Shown in pieces: positions 13,132 to 25,011 of a stretch of DNA of 64,000 nt (the first letter of the stretch is position 1; each line of letters begins with the position of its first letter). Where the stretch lies: positions 28,140,969-28,204,968 of the forward strand of contig CM055102.1 in NCBI GenBank assembly GCA_029204225.1, in the 5' to 3' direction. Origin of the DNA: Diphasiastrum complanatum. Its lineage: Eukaryota > Streptophyta > Lycopodiopsida > Lycopodiales > Lycopodiaceae. Under the pieces are notes generated by a model. It was given only the letters and a program-made list of their open reading frames with translations. It made no database searches and was not told the origin of the DNA. A program made the position numbers and the translations under genes.

Positions 13132-13162
13132 GCGAATCACGATTTGCAGAATCGTGATTCGC
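13132..13162. repeat. Perfect inverted repeat, 13-bp arms, 5-nt loop
   Basis: GCGAATCACGATT at 13132-13144, loop TGCAG, and AATCGTGATTCGC at 13150-13162. It follows a T-run and A-run pair (13096-13121). A related CAGCGAAT-like sequence next to a T-run occurs near 12450-12475 in opposite sense, so both may be ends of a short repeat. Confidence 0.75.
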
Positions 13163-13169
13163 TGCATCT

Positions 13170-16100
13170 ATCGTCGTTTAGCATTTGCATATGTTTGCAC
13201 CGAGACAGACATGTGCATGCACCTCACTTCATTCAGCAACTTGCAGGAAAACATGCATGTATCTGAGTAGGTCCATATTGGACACACGAGTATTTATGTG
13301 AGTGAATGCTTTTCTACTATTTCTAAAACAGGGGCTTAAGGAACCAATTCACAAATACAAATGTGAACAACTATGTTCAATCTAGCGAGGGTCAACCAAA
13401 TAGTGCAAGAGCTTACATAGCCCAGCAGCATACTTAGTGTGAAAATTTTCCTCCTTTGGTGGATTTTAAACCTAGTAGCACTAACATGTATCCTCTCACG
13501 GCTATCTGTGGGAGGTATTCCTACTATAAAGAATGAAGCAACAAAAGATTTAGTGTTTCATATGCACAGCTTGTTGGCAGATTGTGAGGACAATAGAGGG
13601 CTCAAAACTGGATAAGAATCAAGAACTCTAGTTTCAATAATCTTCTTTGTTATCTCAGCATTTGTGAAGTTTTGATTATCATTCTGGTAATGTGATTGTC
13701 TGGACACTTCTTCTTTATGTTATCAAATGTATATCTTTAACTCAAACAATCCAACATGCAAGAATGCACTTTGCATGTAAATAGCTGGCCAGGTCATCAT
13801 TTGGGTGGATGTGTAAGTTATCAAATGCGTTGATTGCTTGGTGTAGTTGAAAGTATTGTGCATCTAACTAACAGCTTTTGGTTGTCAAATGTGCTGACTA
13901 TCTAAGGTGAGCAAATCTCATGTTTACTCAGTAGGGTAGCAAAGTGATCAAATATATTGGTAACTTGAGTGAACGAAGGGACTGTTTACTCAATAGGATA
14001 ACCAAATGATCGAAGGACGGCGCATTCAGATGTTTAAGAATTAAGGGCTTTGGTGACTCCCATGACCATAGTAGGTAACCGCCAAAGCTTTTTGATGGTG
14101 TCTTCACATGTTAGGAAGAAAATTCACATGACCAGGTAGACAAAAAGAGCTATTCTTATGCAGTTCTGACCAACAACAAGAAAATCAGGTTGTTTGGGCA
14201 CATTGCTTCAATCTAACAATGCTTTCGGGCTGACAATGCTTTGCCACTTCCATTCATGACAATTCCTAGTGTTCTACCCCATAACAACCTCCCTAGCTCA
14301 TCTCTCTTCTCCACCGATATATGTGGGTTGGCATGGAGAAGGGAGGCACACTAACTAACCTCTATGCTTTTCGGGATTCAAGATGAGTGAAGGGCGTGTT
14401 GGAGAGAAGAAGAATCTTCTGCCATCTTCTTGTGACTCTGCAAGGAGAACATCTCATCTCCAAGGGCAAATCAGCCAATGGCAATAAGGAGAGTTCACGG
14501 CTACTTTTTGGGATGTAGTTATATCCTGTTTCCTTATGGATTTCTCCAATGCTAGGAATATGGCCTGCAAAGTTCATAGGTGTTAGGACAAGAGAATTTC
14601 CTTACTCCCCTAGTCCCAAGGCTCTTGCACTGCATGCAGACTTAATGGTCTATTTTTAAGGGTTTGATCTCAAAATTCACTCATCCAAGGATCCAGCTTC
14701 ACTAGGTTGTCAACTCTATTGTGCGTCTAGATGGCCTTAATATTATGATGATTGTTTCCATACGGTATGCTTGCTTGAGACCTGAGATATAAGTTGAGAC
14801 TTGGGATAAAAGATCTCCCTCCCATGACTATACGAGGGTGGAGAGTGAGCTCTAGGAGCGATGGTTCATGCATGGGATTTTCCATTTGACTGTACTGTGA
14901 TGGATTTCCCTCACTTGGTCCTTTTTCTCTTAAGTTCACAACGGTACTATGTTGGAGAGTGTGGCAGGAGCCTTGTCGCTATAAGCCCTCTTGAAGGCCT
15001 CCTTTCATGTTGGTTTTTTATGGTCTGCTGGCTTGATATTGCATGGTCCTGTATCAACCTTTATTTTCACAAGATGTTCCTCAAGGGTGATTCATGTAGT
15101 GATGCATGTGTGTGCATGAGCCTTTGTTGACCTTGCATGGGTTGATTATTGAGCAAACTTGCATGCATCTATGGTTCGGCACTTAAGAAGTACATCATTG
15201 TTATTGATTTGTTACTTGCATGAATAATCCTGGTTGGATTGTTATAAGTACATCCTTTGTTTGTAGGAGGAAAAACCAACATGTTAAGGTTGAATCTCAT
15301 CTTTTAAAATTTGATGCAACCAGTTATTAAAGGCAGTTCGACTGTAGCTCTATGTGACCAATTTTGGGTGTTGCACCTGGTTAAGAACGAGCAGAAATGA
15401 TGAAATAGTAAAAGGACAACCTTAATGAATGACAAAAAGAGTTCTTGGAAGTGTCACAAAGAAGGACATAGCATATACTATGTGAAGATGCTTGGCAGCA
15501 CAACTGAGTCAATGCGTACAGTACACGAAGATGCATAGATCCGATGAGACACAAGAACAGAATATTTTGTGCATATGCCTAGAAAAAGTTTTCTCAAGCA
15601 TTTTACAGCATGTCAGCAAAAACTTCAACAAAGCTTTCATCATGTTAGAATAGATAAAAGATGTAATGCAAACTTTATTGGCATAAGTACATGGTCCTAT
15701 TATGTGTACCTATACTAATAAAATAATAGATAGGCCAAAGTACCTTGAGTAGTGTAAGTTAATAAAGACCAATCTCTAATGCTCCTCTAGTCATCTTTCT
15801 ACAATGTGATTGATTATTGATGACAAAAGATGAACATTCTGCAAATATACATGGTATCAAAGTAAAAAGATCCAACGTGACCTGTCACAGAAAAATCAGC
15901 AAGAGGTAAGTAGCATAAGTAGATGGATCCAGCATTAGGCAAGAGACCCATGGGGCCCGTACCTTGTCAAATAGGCCTAGCTTTAGCATAGGGCCCAACA
16001 ATGGATAAGCCCTAAGTTAGGTACTGACATACGAAGTAGCAATTAGTTGTCCTGTGAACTGGTAGAGATGTCAGAACAAATGGCACAGTGCATGCTATTA

Positions 16101-16750
16101 GTTTACACTGGGCTAGGAGGGGCATTCTCTGTAAGAAGAGAGTGCATTGGTTGGGTGGATCAGAAAATATTAGCCCGATTGTGATTCTTCAACATCTAAC
16201 ATCACAGCCATCTTGCCATCCTATTTTTATGTGATGATCATAAACATAGTAGTCTAGCAAATGTAAAATCTTATATTAAAGAAACAAGAACATTGTGGTA
16301 TACCACAAAGGCCTTGCCACAATTTTCTTGAATGGAAAGTGTGATTGTCTAAAATTGGATTCAAGATGATTAGCTATTTTCTAGAACTATGGCATGTGGT
16401 TAGCATTATCTTTTTTTTATTTCAAGGATTGAACTCTAAATCAAAGTATATGAAAATATTTTGTATATACAAATTATTTTTTGATGATAGTTGTCGGTGA
16501 CAATGTTGGTGCATCACGTAGGTTGAGAGCCTGGGCATGGGGGCATGCATGCAAGAAAAAGAGAGGCATGTTGTGCTATTTATGACTTGCATATAGAGGT
16601 GCATCTAAAGCACAGGCATGCATGCCATCAAGAAAAAGGGAAGTGAATTTTTTGCTATTGATGACTTACATCTAAAGGACCAAATTCTTGCAATAAAGTC
16701 GTTAGCAATGTTGTGAAGCTTCTTGTAAGCACATACTCTTATAATTTAGG
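13170..16750. other. No gene seen
   Basis: Mixed AT-rich sequence. Open frames such as 14362-14577 (minus) and 14861-15130 (plus) have no motif support. No terminal repeats noticed. Confidence 0.35.
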
Positions 16751-16781
16751 GCATTGACCAACTTGAACACATACTTATGTT

Positions 16782-16976
16782 TTGCAAGGCAATGCCAGAA
16801 ATTATACTGGCTTCAGAAGAAGAATGCCATACCTGGATGTGGTGCTGACCTCTCCTGCCAGTCACAAGTTGGAACTACCGGCCGCTCCTGCCGTTTACCC
16901 ATTCATCAGATTGCCAAGGTTACCTCTCAATCCAGTTTCTTCTGAAGAGTACACTTCATCCGACATCTGCCTGTGA
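16782..16976 (+). CDS. Possible terminal exon of an unidentified plant protein
   Basis: The frame reads RNYTGFRRRMPYLDVVLTS, then HKLELPAAPAVYPFIRLPRL and PLNPVSSEEYTSSDICL before TGA at 16974-16976. The Pro/Leu-rich, non-repetitive composition is unlike neighbouring noncoding DNA. An acceptor-like CAAG or CCAG lies at 16787-16800. No partner exon was found upstream and the family is not recognised. The overlapping minus-strand frame (16895-17188) is a competing but less protein-like reading. Confidence 0.3.
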   Translation: MQGNARNYTGFRRRMPYLDVVLTSPASHKLELPAAPAVYPFIRLPRLPLNPVSSEEYTSSDICL

Positions 16977-17233
16977 GAATGGCAATACACCAGTGGACAC
17001 AGTCGTTGTCTCGAGCTCTCGTAACTTCTCGCCTCCGTTATGGCTTCCCGCAGCAACCACCTACGTTTTCCTTCCAAAGAGACAACCCACCAAATATCAT
17101 GTTCGGCTGAGCTCATATATTTCATTTGGATTTGTTTTTTGATGAATTTTAGAAATGATTGGAGGCTTCTCAATTTTAAGGACATCACTTCCCCAAAATT
17201 TTCTGAGTCATTTTAAAAAACCCTGCAATTTTT

Positions 17234-17432
17234 AAGCCTTTTAGTTTTTTTTTTGTTGTATACAGAGTTACACAACTACTAGGTTATACACAACATATAC
17301 AGCTTGGCAACGCCATCTGGGCAACGCTGAGCAAGCTCCTAAGATGTCACTACACAACGGCTGGGATTCGAGCCCACGCCTTGTCGGTCACAGTCAACAA
17401 CTCTACCCATACACCGTGTTGTGATGGACTAG
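17234..17432 (-). mobile_element. tRNA-derived SINE
   Basis: On the minus strand an A-box-like TGGGTAGAGTTG (17398-17409) is followed 23 nt later by a B-box GGCTCGAATCC (17364-17374), the internal Pol III promoter of a tRNA head. A unique body follows, then a tail ending CAACAAAAAAAAAAC. The element is bracketed by near-identical 13-mers: AAAAATTGAGGGG at 17433-17445 and AAAAATTGCAGGG at 17221-17233 (11/13 matches), which look like target-site duplications. Size (~200 bp), head, A-rich tail and duplications all fit a SINE. Confidence 0.7.
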
Positions 17433-17439
17433 CCCCTCA

Positions 17440-17954
17440 ATTTTTTGAAAACTATTACTCATAAAAAGGTATATATGCTTAGCATAAAATCATAAAAAAA
17501 TTTATAACAATTTTTGAGAATAATGCCTAGTCCATTCCTCTACTTTGTCGGCTTTTGCAAACATTGCCTTACCATGCTCTCATTTTCACCTTTATTGTAT
17601 TCATTATACTTGACTCAATTTACTCCAATTTACATAGAGGCATTGTGTATACTATAATGTCATGATTCTACTTTAAATTATTTCCACTTATTTTGTAGGG
17701 CAATGGTGCTTCAATGCATTCATATAACATGTGTTTTCTCATGCATGATGGAGCCTTGCCACATTAGTGCTTTTCATGGCTACTTTGAAGTCTCTTTTCT
17801 ATTTTGTTGATATTTGTGACGCTTAGCAACAAACAAGTGTTGTTTGGCAATGTTTTGATGTCGTAAATGAGTCACAAAAAATGGTACAAATGTCACACAT
17901 ATGTTTCCATAGAGTTGTAGAAGGCACTAGCAAAGGGAGGACGGTGGTGGCATG

Positions 17955-18008
<54 letters not shown>

Positions 18009-19490
18009 TGTATCAATGGCTTTGTTCTCAAAGACCTTCACTAGAGGAGGTTTGAGCTTACCCAATAACTTGAAAAAACTTAGCAACCAACTTATTCTTG
18101 TGGAGCATAATGCCCAGTTATTGTAGACCAATTACTTCAATTTTATAGGGATGAGAACGAGGTGATAGAATGCAACTAGATATTGGATCTACATCTTCTA
18201 TCCACTCTTGCAAGTTGTTAAAATTGTTGTATGTAGTCAATTAATTCCCCCCATCTATGTTGGCAATAAAAGTGGGGAGTTCAACTTTTTTGTGATTTGA
18301 TTTGTGCAAGTTAAGAGAGTTGTGATTTATCTTTAAATTGAATGCTTACCAACACTCACATTCAATAAGCAAATGTAAGAAAATAGATTAAACAAATGCA
18401 TTGAAACAGTTATTCCACGGGACTTAGAGGGGCATTGAACTAAGACACTTGTATTTTTATTGGGGGCACACCATCCCTAACTGGCAATTTCAGTGTTAAC
18501 ATTTTTCCATAATTTTGTGTTTGTGTTTGGACAAGTACAACAATAAGGCGCATGAATAAAAAACACATAAAAGCTTGATATGGGGTAGTGGCATAATAAC
18601 TAATAAAAATATACATCATATTTGTATGCTTTATTTATATTTGGCTATGATTTTAATCGCACTTGAAGATAATGATCGCATATAGGCCTACCTAAATTTT
18701 TGTGACACTTCATATAGCACTAGCATTGTTACAAACAAAATATACAAGCCCACTTAAGCACATAACGACATTATCAATTTGAAGTACATAGATGTGTCTT
18801 GGCTACAATGGAACTAGAATTTGGTTCTTCTTTGAGCCATCAATGTACCTATCCGATTTAGATATGGAGGAGAATGCAAAAAAAAAAAATTGAGCTTATA
18901 CAATGAACAAAGAAAAACAAATCGAGCATAAGCCATAGCTTGGCAACAAGTTAGGTCCCAATTCAACATTTGTTATTTTTTCTCTCTTGCAATTTTAACT
19001 TTAGCTGTTGCATTTGTTTTTCCACATGCTAGCTATTTGTAGGTAGGGTCGACGTCAAGGCCCAAAATCAATGTTCAACAACTCAAGCTTGGGTTGCAAC
19101 CTTATAACTCAAATAGCTGCAATTGAGGTGCGACTTGATTGCATCCCCTTACAATTGAGCAACTTGCCGACTTGGTTTAAAGCTCCTACTTGACTTGAGC
19201 TATTGGAGCTCATGACTTGGAACTTCATGTCGGTGGTGGTTTGTGTGTATGCATGCACTTGGGGAGACATGGTTGGAGGTTGGGCCTTAACTCAACATCA
19301 AGATAGGACATCGAGGCCCAAACTAAGCTACTGCGTTTAACAAAGGAAAAAGAATTACATTGCAAGTTGGGTACTCCAGGTGCAAACATAGGCAACCATA
19401 TATAAATGATGATGAATAATTGAAAAAGTCGCATCTTGGCATTGAATCTCAAAAGTTATAAATAAATTCTTTTATACTTTTGAAGTTGGG
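17440..19490. other. No gene seen; contains one GA microsatellite
   Basis: AT-rich sequence. The only notable feature is the (GA)n run at 17960-18006, which generates the open frames at 17823-18131. Confidence 0.4.
17960..18006. repeat. (GA)n microsatellite
   Basis: About 47 bp of GA. Confidence 0.95.
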
Positions 19491-19619
<129 letters not shown>

Positions 19620-20170
19620 GAGTTTTTAATTTTATTGAAGTGCCATGTTCAATCTTCCTATTCAATGCACAAATTTTGAGCTTATTTTGAGCTCTAAAAT
19701 AAGGAAAATTAAATTGACAAGATCTGGGAGACATTTACTCACAAAATGTCACATCTCGAGTTGACAAAGATTCTACCATTGTTGTTGTTGTGGATGAGGT
19801 GGTGGTGAATCCGATTCCAGGGGAGTTGGGATTAAAAGGCCCCTAGCTGAGAGGCATGACAAATTGCTCATTATCCTCTAAGGATTGGAATCATCAAACA
19901 TTGATTGGAATTGAGGATCCGATTGTCATAGAAGGCCCTTATGAGGAATCAGTGGCGAGGGTGGCTGCAGAGGCTGAGGGGATGGGAAGTTTAGAGTGGG
20001 CAGCAGTAGGGAGCGGTGGCACAGCTGACGATGGTGGCTGAGTACGATGACGAGACTCGAGAGGTGAGTGGGATGAAACAATCTCGCTACATATCCATCG
20101 ACGACTCTGGGAGGATGAAGCCTAGTGGGATTATTCGGCTGGTACTAGCTCATAAATGGCTAACACAAAA
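19620..20170. other. No supported gene; flank of the gypsy copy
   Basis: The small frame 19856-20041 is GC-richer but has no motif. The edge near 20168 matters because the paralogous gypsy copy at 57.73 kb is interrupted exactly at the matching sequence by a Helitron. Confidence 0.35.
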
Positions 20171-20190
20171 TCAGCATGAAACTCGTGAAC

Positions 20191-20776
20191 CTTATTTTCC
20201 AAGTATGAGACAACTATGGAAGACAACGAGTGCAAACTGCTTCTTGTTGTTACTCTTTATGGCCCTCTTCAGTTCTCCATAGACTTTCTTATACCATCTA
20301 CAGGCGGTTGTCTTGTCTAACTCGTAGTTAGACTTTACGAGATGATGGAGAATCTGTGAGGAGATCCTCTCTTTCTTGAGGTTCCCAACCATCAGAAAAT
20401 TATTGAGGAGGTGTGCAGAGGCTTGTAAGGTTGGATCACGAATGGCTTCTATGAGATAGCCATCGTTCGTGTGATATTGGTTTACCTAAGTGTCAACAAA
20501 TGGTTTTATGACGACGTTCAGCTGTTTGTGGGATGGAACAAATTGAGGGCCAGAAACATTGCCAATGGCAGCAAGGGCGGCCTCTAAGACCTGCACCTTG
20601 TGCACTACTCCGTGAAAGATAACATAGAACTTAGTTTTCACTTTGTTCCACATACTAAAGGCCATGCTAATGAACTCCATACTTATTTTGTTTGAAAAGT
20701 CCGTCGAGATTGGAATATCACGTAAAACAACAAATCTGGGTGGCGAAACAGACGTATTAGAATCGGTAGAAGACAT
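20191..20776 (-). pseudogene. Extra ORF downstream of gypsy pol (copy 1), one in-frame TAG
   Basis: The frame begins MSSTDSNTSVSPPRFVVL at 20776 and would run ~195 codons to 20191 but for a TAG at 20486-20488 (codon 97). It continues in the same frame with YHTNDGYLIEAIRDPTLQ and MVGNLKKERISSQILHHLVK. The paralogous ORF on the plus strand at 57036-57690 has the same order (MSSNDTNVSPRSVVLHD, KINLEFITMGFN, MVGNLKKERISSQILHRLV) and carries about 27 extra codons near its N-terminus that copy 1 lacks. The product is alpha-helical with no zinc knuckle, membrane span or catalytic motif. Tat/Athila-type gypsy elements are known to carry extra ORFs outside gag-pol; assignment to that class is inference. 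A TATAAAAG lies ~125 bp upstream. Confidence 0.6.
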
Positions 20777-20879
20777 AATAACAAGTAAGAACTGGTAAAA
20801 ATAGAGAGCAAAAGGCTTGAAAGTATGTTAGAGAGTTGTGTGAAAGTCAGCGGGAGGAAGTTCGCTAGCACAGGTGAGA

Positions 20880-21535
20880 AATGAATTCGAAATTAGCCCT
20901 TTTATAGGCTAATTTGGAGGGTCTATTACACAAAGTACTAGTTTGGCATATCAGTTCTGGACAAAAATTTGCAAACATATTCAGTACTGTGAACATAGCT
21001 TTTAAAATTCTCGGCGAAGGTTCCTGGCCAATTGGGTAGCTCAGCGAAGGTTCTGTAGGTGCATCCTTCGCCTAGGTACTGTATTTAATGAAAATTTTTA
21101 GGATTTCGACCTTCGTCCAACCTAGTTTTAGTGTCCTGAATCCATCTATCGAAGGTCCATAATGAGTGCAAGATGCTTGGCGAAGGTTCCCAAAATAGCA
21201 TAGCTCTGAACCCTCGTCTAACTACACAATACATACTTTCTTTGCAAACCAACCTTCGCCCACAACTCAATATAGGTAGATCTAAGCTGGATGTATCAAC
21301 TGGCAACTCGGCGAAGGTCCATATGACTGTTTGAATGAAGATCTGACTAAACTAGTGATTTTTTAGTCATTTTTCATCAAAAATTGAGTTTTGAAAATAC
21401 ATTCCTTCCTCTCTTTTTTGATCTGATGACTTTCCTGACTTTTGCTCATCATTTTTTTAATTGTCTTTCTCAAAAAGATAAGAATAACTAATCAAAAGAA
21501 CAAAATTGTAAAACAAATAAAGTAAAAATGATCAG
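20880..21535 (-). mobile_element. Noncoding/LTR-like segment of the gypsy element (copy 1) with CTTCGCC motif array
   Basis: Lies between the pol end and the extra ORF. On the minus strand it contains TATAAAAG (20899-20906). A polypurine tract AAAAAAGAGAGGAAGGAA followed by TG near 21390-21410 is a candidate PPT and LTR start. Nine copies of a core GGCGAAGGT, in both orientations, occur at about 21013, 21043, 21065, 21109, 21149, 21179, 21216, 21251 and 21310. The homologous segment is at 56390-56895. No primer-binding site was seen between TATA and the ORF, so LTR borders remain uncertain. Confidence 0.55.
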
Positions 21536-21543
21536 ATCTTTGA

Positions 21544-22770
21544 TCAAGTTGGGGGATCAGGTTGCCAAAACTTGCATAATCGGCTGCCATTAACAGGAGT
21601 GTCAAATCTTTTACCATCTAGGTGTTCCAAGACCAATGCTCCATAAAATAATATGTTTTTGACTTTATATGGTCCTTCCCCTATAAATTTCAACTTTTTA
21701 TTGATCAATTTTGTTTTATATATTAAGGCAAGATCTCCTTCCTTCAGATCCTTCTTATGTAATCAACGATCATGCCATGCCTTGCAATGAGTCTTTTTTG
21801 CTACTAGCGCATGAACTGCCATCAATATGGTTTCACAAAGTTTATGCAAAGCCTCATGATAGAGTTGTAACGATTTATCATCATCCAAGCATTCTGTTGC
21901 TGCTATGTGTCATTATGGAATTAAAAATTCTATCGAGATAACTACATCCTAGCCATACACAAGATGAAATGTCGTCTAATTTGTACTCGCTTTATAAGAT
22001 GTTTTCAATGCCCATGATGTTGCATGTAGTTTATGTTCCCAATCAAAATGACTTGCTTCCACCGTCTTTGTCATAACACTGTAAAGAATCTTATTGGAAG
22101 ATTTTGCTTGTCCATTACCCCTCGGATAATACGGAGTACTAAACCAATGAATAACAAAAAAAGTCTTCCAACATACACTTTACCGTTTCATTGACAAAAT
22201 GTGTTCCCTGATCACTGACGATCTCAACAGGACAACCAAATCAAACAATGATAATTTCATATTAAAATTTTGCAGTAGATTTTGCATCAGCTACACGAAC
22301 TGTTTGTGCTTCAGCCCATTTGGTCATATAATATGTCGCTACAATGTTATATCTAGCTTGAGTACCTCTTGCCACAGGATATATAGGACCAACATAATCA
22401 AGTCCCCATTTTTCAAATGGTACTTGTGCTAAAACTGGATGTAAAGGTTCGTAATTTTGTTTCATAGGACGACATGCATGTTGACATCACAAGACTGAAT
22501 ATACTTCTCTGTATCTTTATGAAGTGTAGGCCACCAACATTCCGGTTGAAAAAAAAAATTCAAACAGTAATATTGGATGAAAAATGTCCTCTTCCCATTC
22601 CATCATGAGAAAACATGATTAGATCAAGTACTTCATGTGGCAAAACAAATCTTCTTAGAATATCATCAACTCCACGGTGATACAATTGACCAACAATCAA
22701 TCTAGTCAAGTTGTGCCTTTAAAATCAATCACCTCTGTTGAACTTGACACTTTTTCTACTTTCTCAAAAT
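21544..22770 (-). pseudogene. Ty3/gypsy integrase, decayed
   Basis: Minus-strand reading gives the integrase zinc region (GHFSSN ... WWPTLHKDTEKYIQSCD, about 22490-22600) and then the core: FEKWGLDYVGPIYPVARGTQ (frame 22262-22465), VSDQGTHFVNETV (about 22185-22225) and YYPRGNGQAKSSNKI (about 22095-22130). After it comes the C-terminal part WHDR ... KKDLKEGDLALIYK and HLDGKRFDTPVNGSRLCKFW to TGA at 21544-21546. The catalytic Asp residues are present, but the conserved Glu of the GNGQAE motif is Lys (AAA at 22102-22104), and several stops and frameshifts are present. Reverse transcriptase and gag are missing to the right, where the GTCGGA-rich repeat begins. Confidence 0.75.
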
Positions 22771-22899
22771 TTCAAGATGAGTGAGTATGATCATTCACTT
22801 TAATATAGATTTGTTTGAAATGATGTTACCATTCTTCTAATCTATGTGGATAATTACATTTTGAGTGGAGGCAACAATCAAGATATTGATGATATCAAG

Positions 22900-23310
22900 C
22901 ACAATAACATATCGCGAAAATTCCGTCGTGGATGTCCGATGGATTTCTGGAAATTTTATAATCTGTCGCATTTTGACGCGTCGGATTTCGACGTCCAAGC
23001 AAAAATTGCCAAATTGGACGTCCGATGATCGGAAAACTGTGGCGCCGCCCAATTTTCAAACTTGTCATCGGATTCTAACATGTTGAAATCCAACATTCCG
23101 TTGTGGATATGGCGTGGAATATTGTGTAACGAAAAACAATAACTGGCATCCGACGTGGACGTCGGAATCCGACGTCCGTCGCATTCTGACATTCCGTGAT
23201 CCGAGTCCCGAATTGTTTTTTGATTAGACCTATTACAGACACGGATGTCAGATTCCAACATATTTTGGGATGTCGAATTCGACGTCTGTGTGAATTTTAG
23301 ATTTTCGCGT
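22900..23310. repeat. GTCGGA/GACGTC-rich repeat, copy 1
   Basis: Dense runs of GTCGGAT, CCGACGTC and GACGTCC in both orientations (for example CATCCGACGTGGACGTCGG at about 23140-23160). The same vocabulary recurs at 55190-55670, next to the second gypsy copy and in mirrored order. No coding frame. Nature unknown. Confidence 0.6.
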
Positions 23311-23518
23311 GATCCGCAATTTCTCTTCTTACTCTTTTGGTGGTGTTTGGAGCATCTTTGGAGCGTTGGGTGCGTTTGGAGCTTGGTTCTTTTGGTGCTT
23401 TTAATGCTTTTGGTGGTTTTGAAGCTTTTGGAACTTTGGAGGTAGTTTTTTTTTTTTTTTGAGAGATAAAGTTTGTTTTGTTTGTTTTTGTGAAAGAAAG
23501 ATAGTGTAATTTTTGAGA

Positions 23519-24583
<1,065 letters not shown>

Positions 24584-25011
24584 TTTTTTGCAGTTTGGCA
24601 TGTGTGTGTTATAGCATATTATTAATATAAGATTTTATGCTTTGAATTGAAATCAAGACAGAGGTTGGTGTAGCTAGCATCTCCAAATGGAGGCAACGAG
24701 ATGGCAAGGCATTTGCCTTAATTACATTGAACATCAATGACTCCAAATTAGTCATATTCGATCTGCTCAAATAGCCAAGGATGCCTGGGACATCCTAGCA
24801 ACACTTATCCTTGACTTCCTAACTTACTCTGGGACTTTAGGGAGGGTCACCCCTTAGAGTCTTACAGGGCACACTGGATGTACTTGAGTCAGCTTTACAA
24901 CACAAAGCTTGTTTTCCTTGTGATCTTCCATTGAATATGAAATAAAGAAAATGTTTTATAATTGGATTTTATAAGAGTAAGAATGATATGTTCATTCATA
25001 ATTTTGAGAAC

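Noticed and set aside
17340-17410. Functional tRNA gene
   Set aside because: A and B boxes are present but the sequence does not close into a cloverleaf with an acceptor stem and is followed by a SINE body and A-tail.
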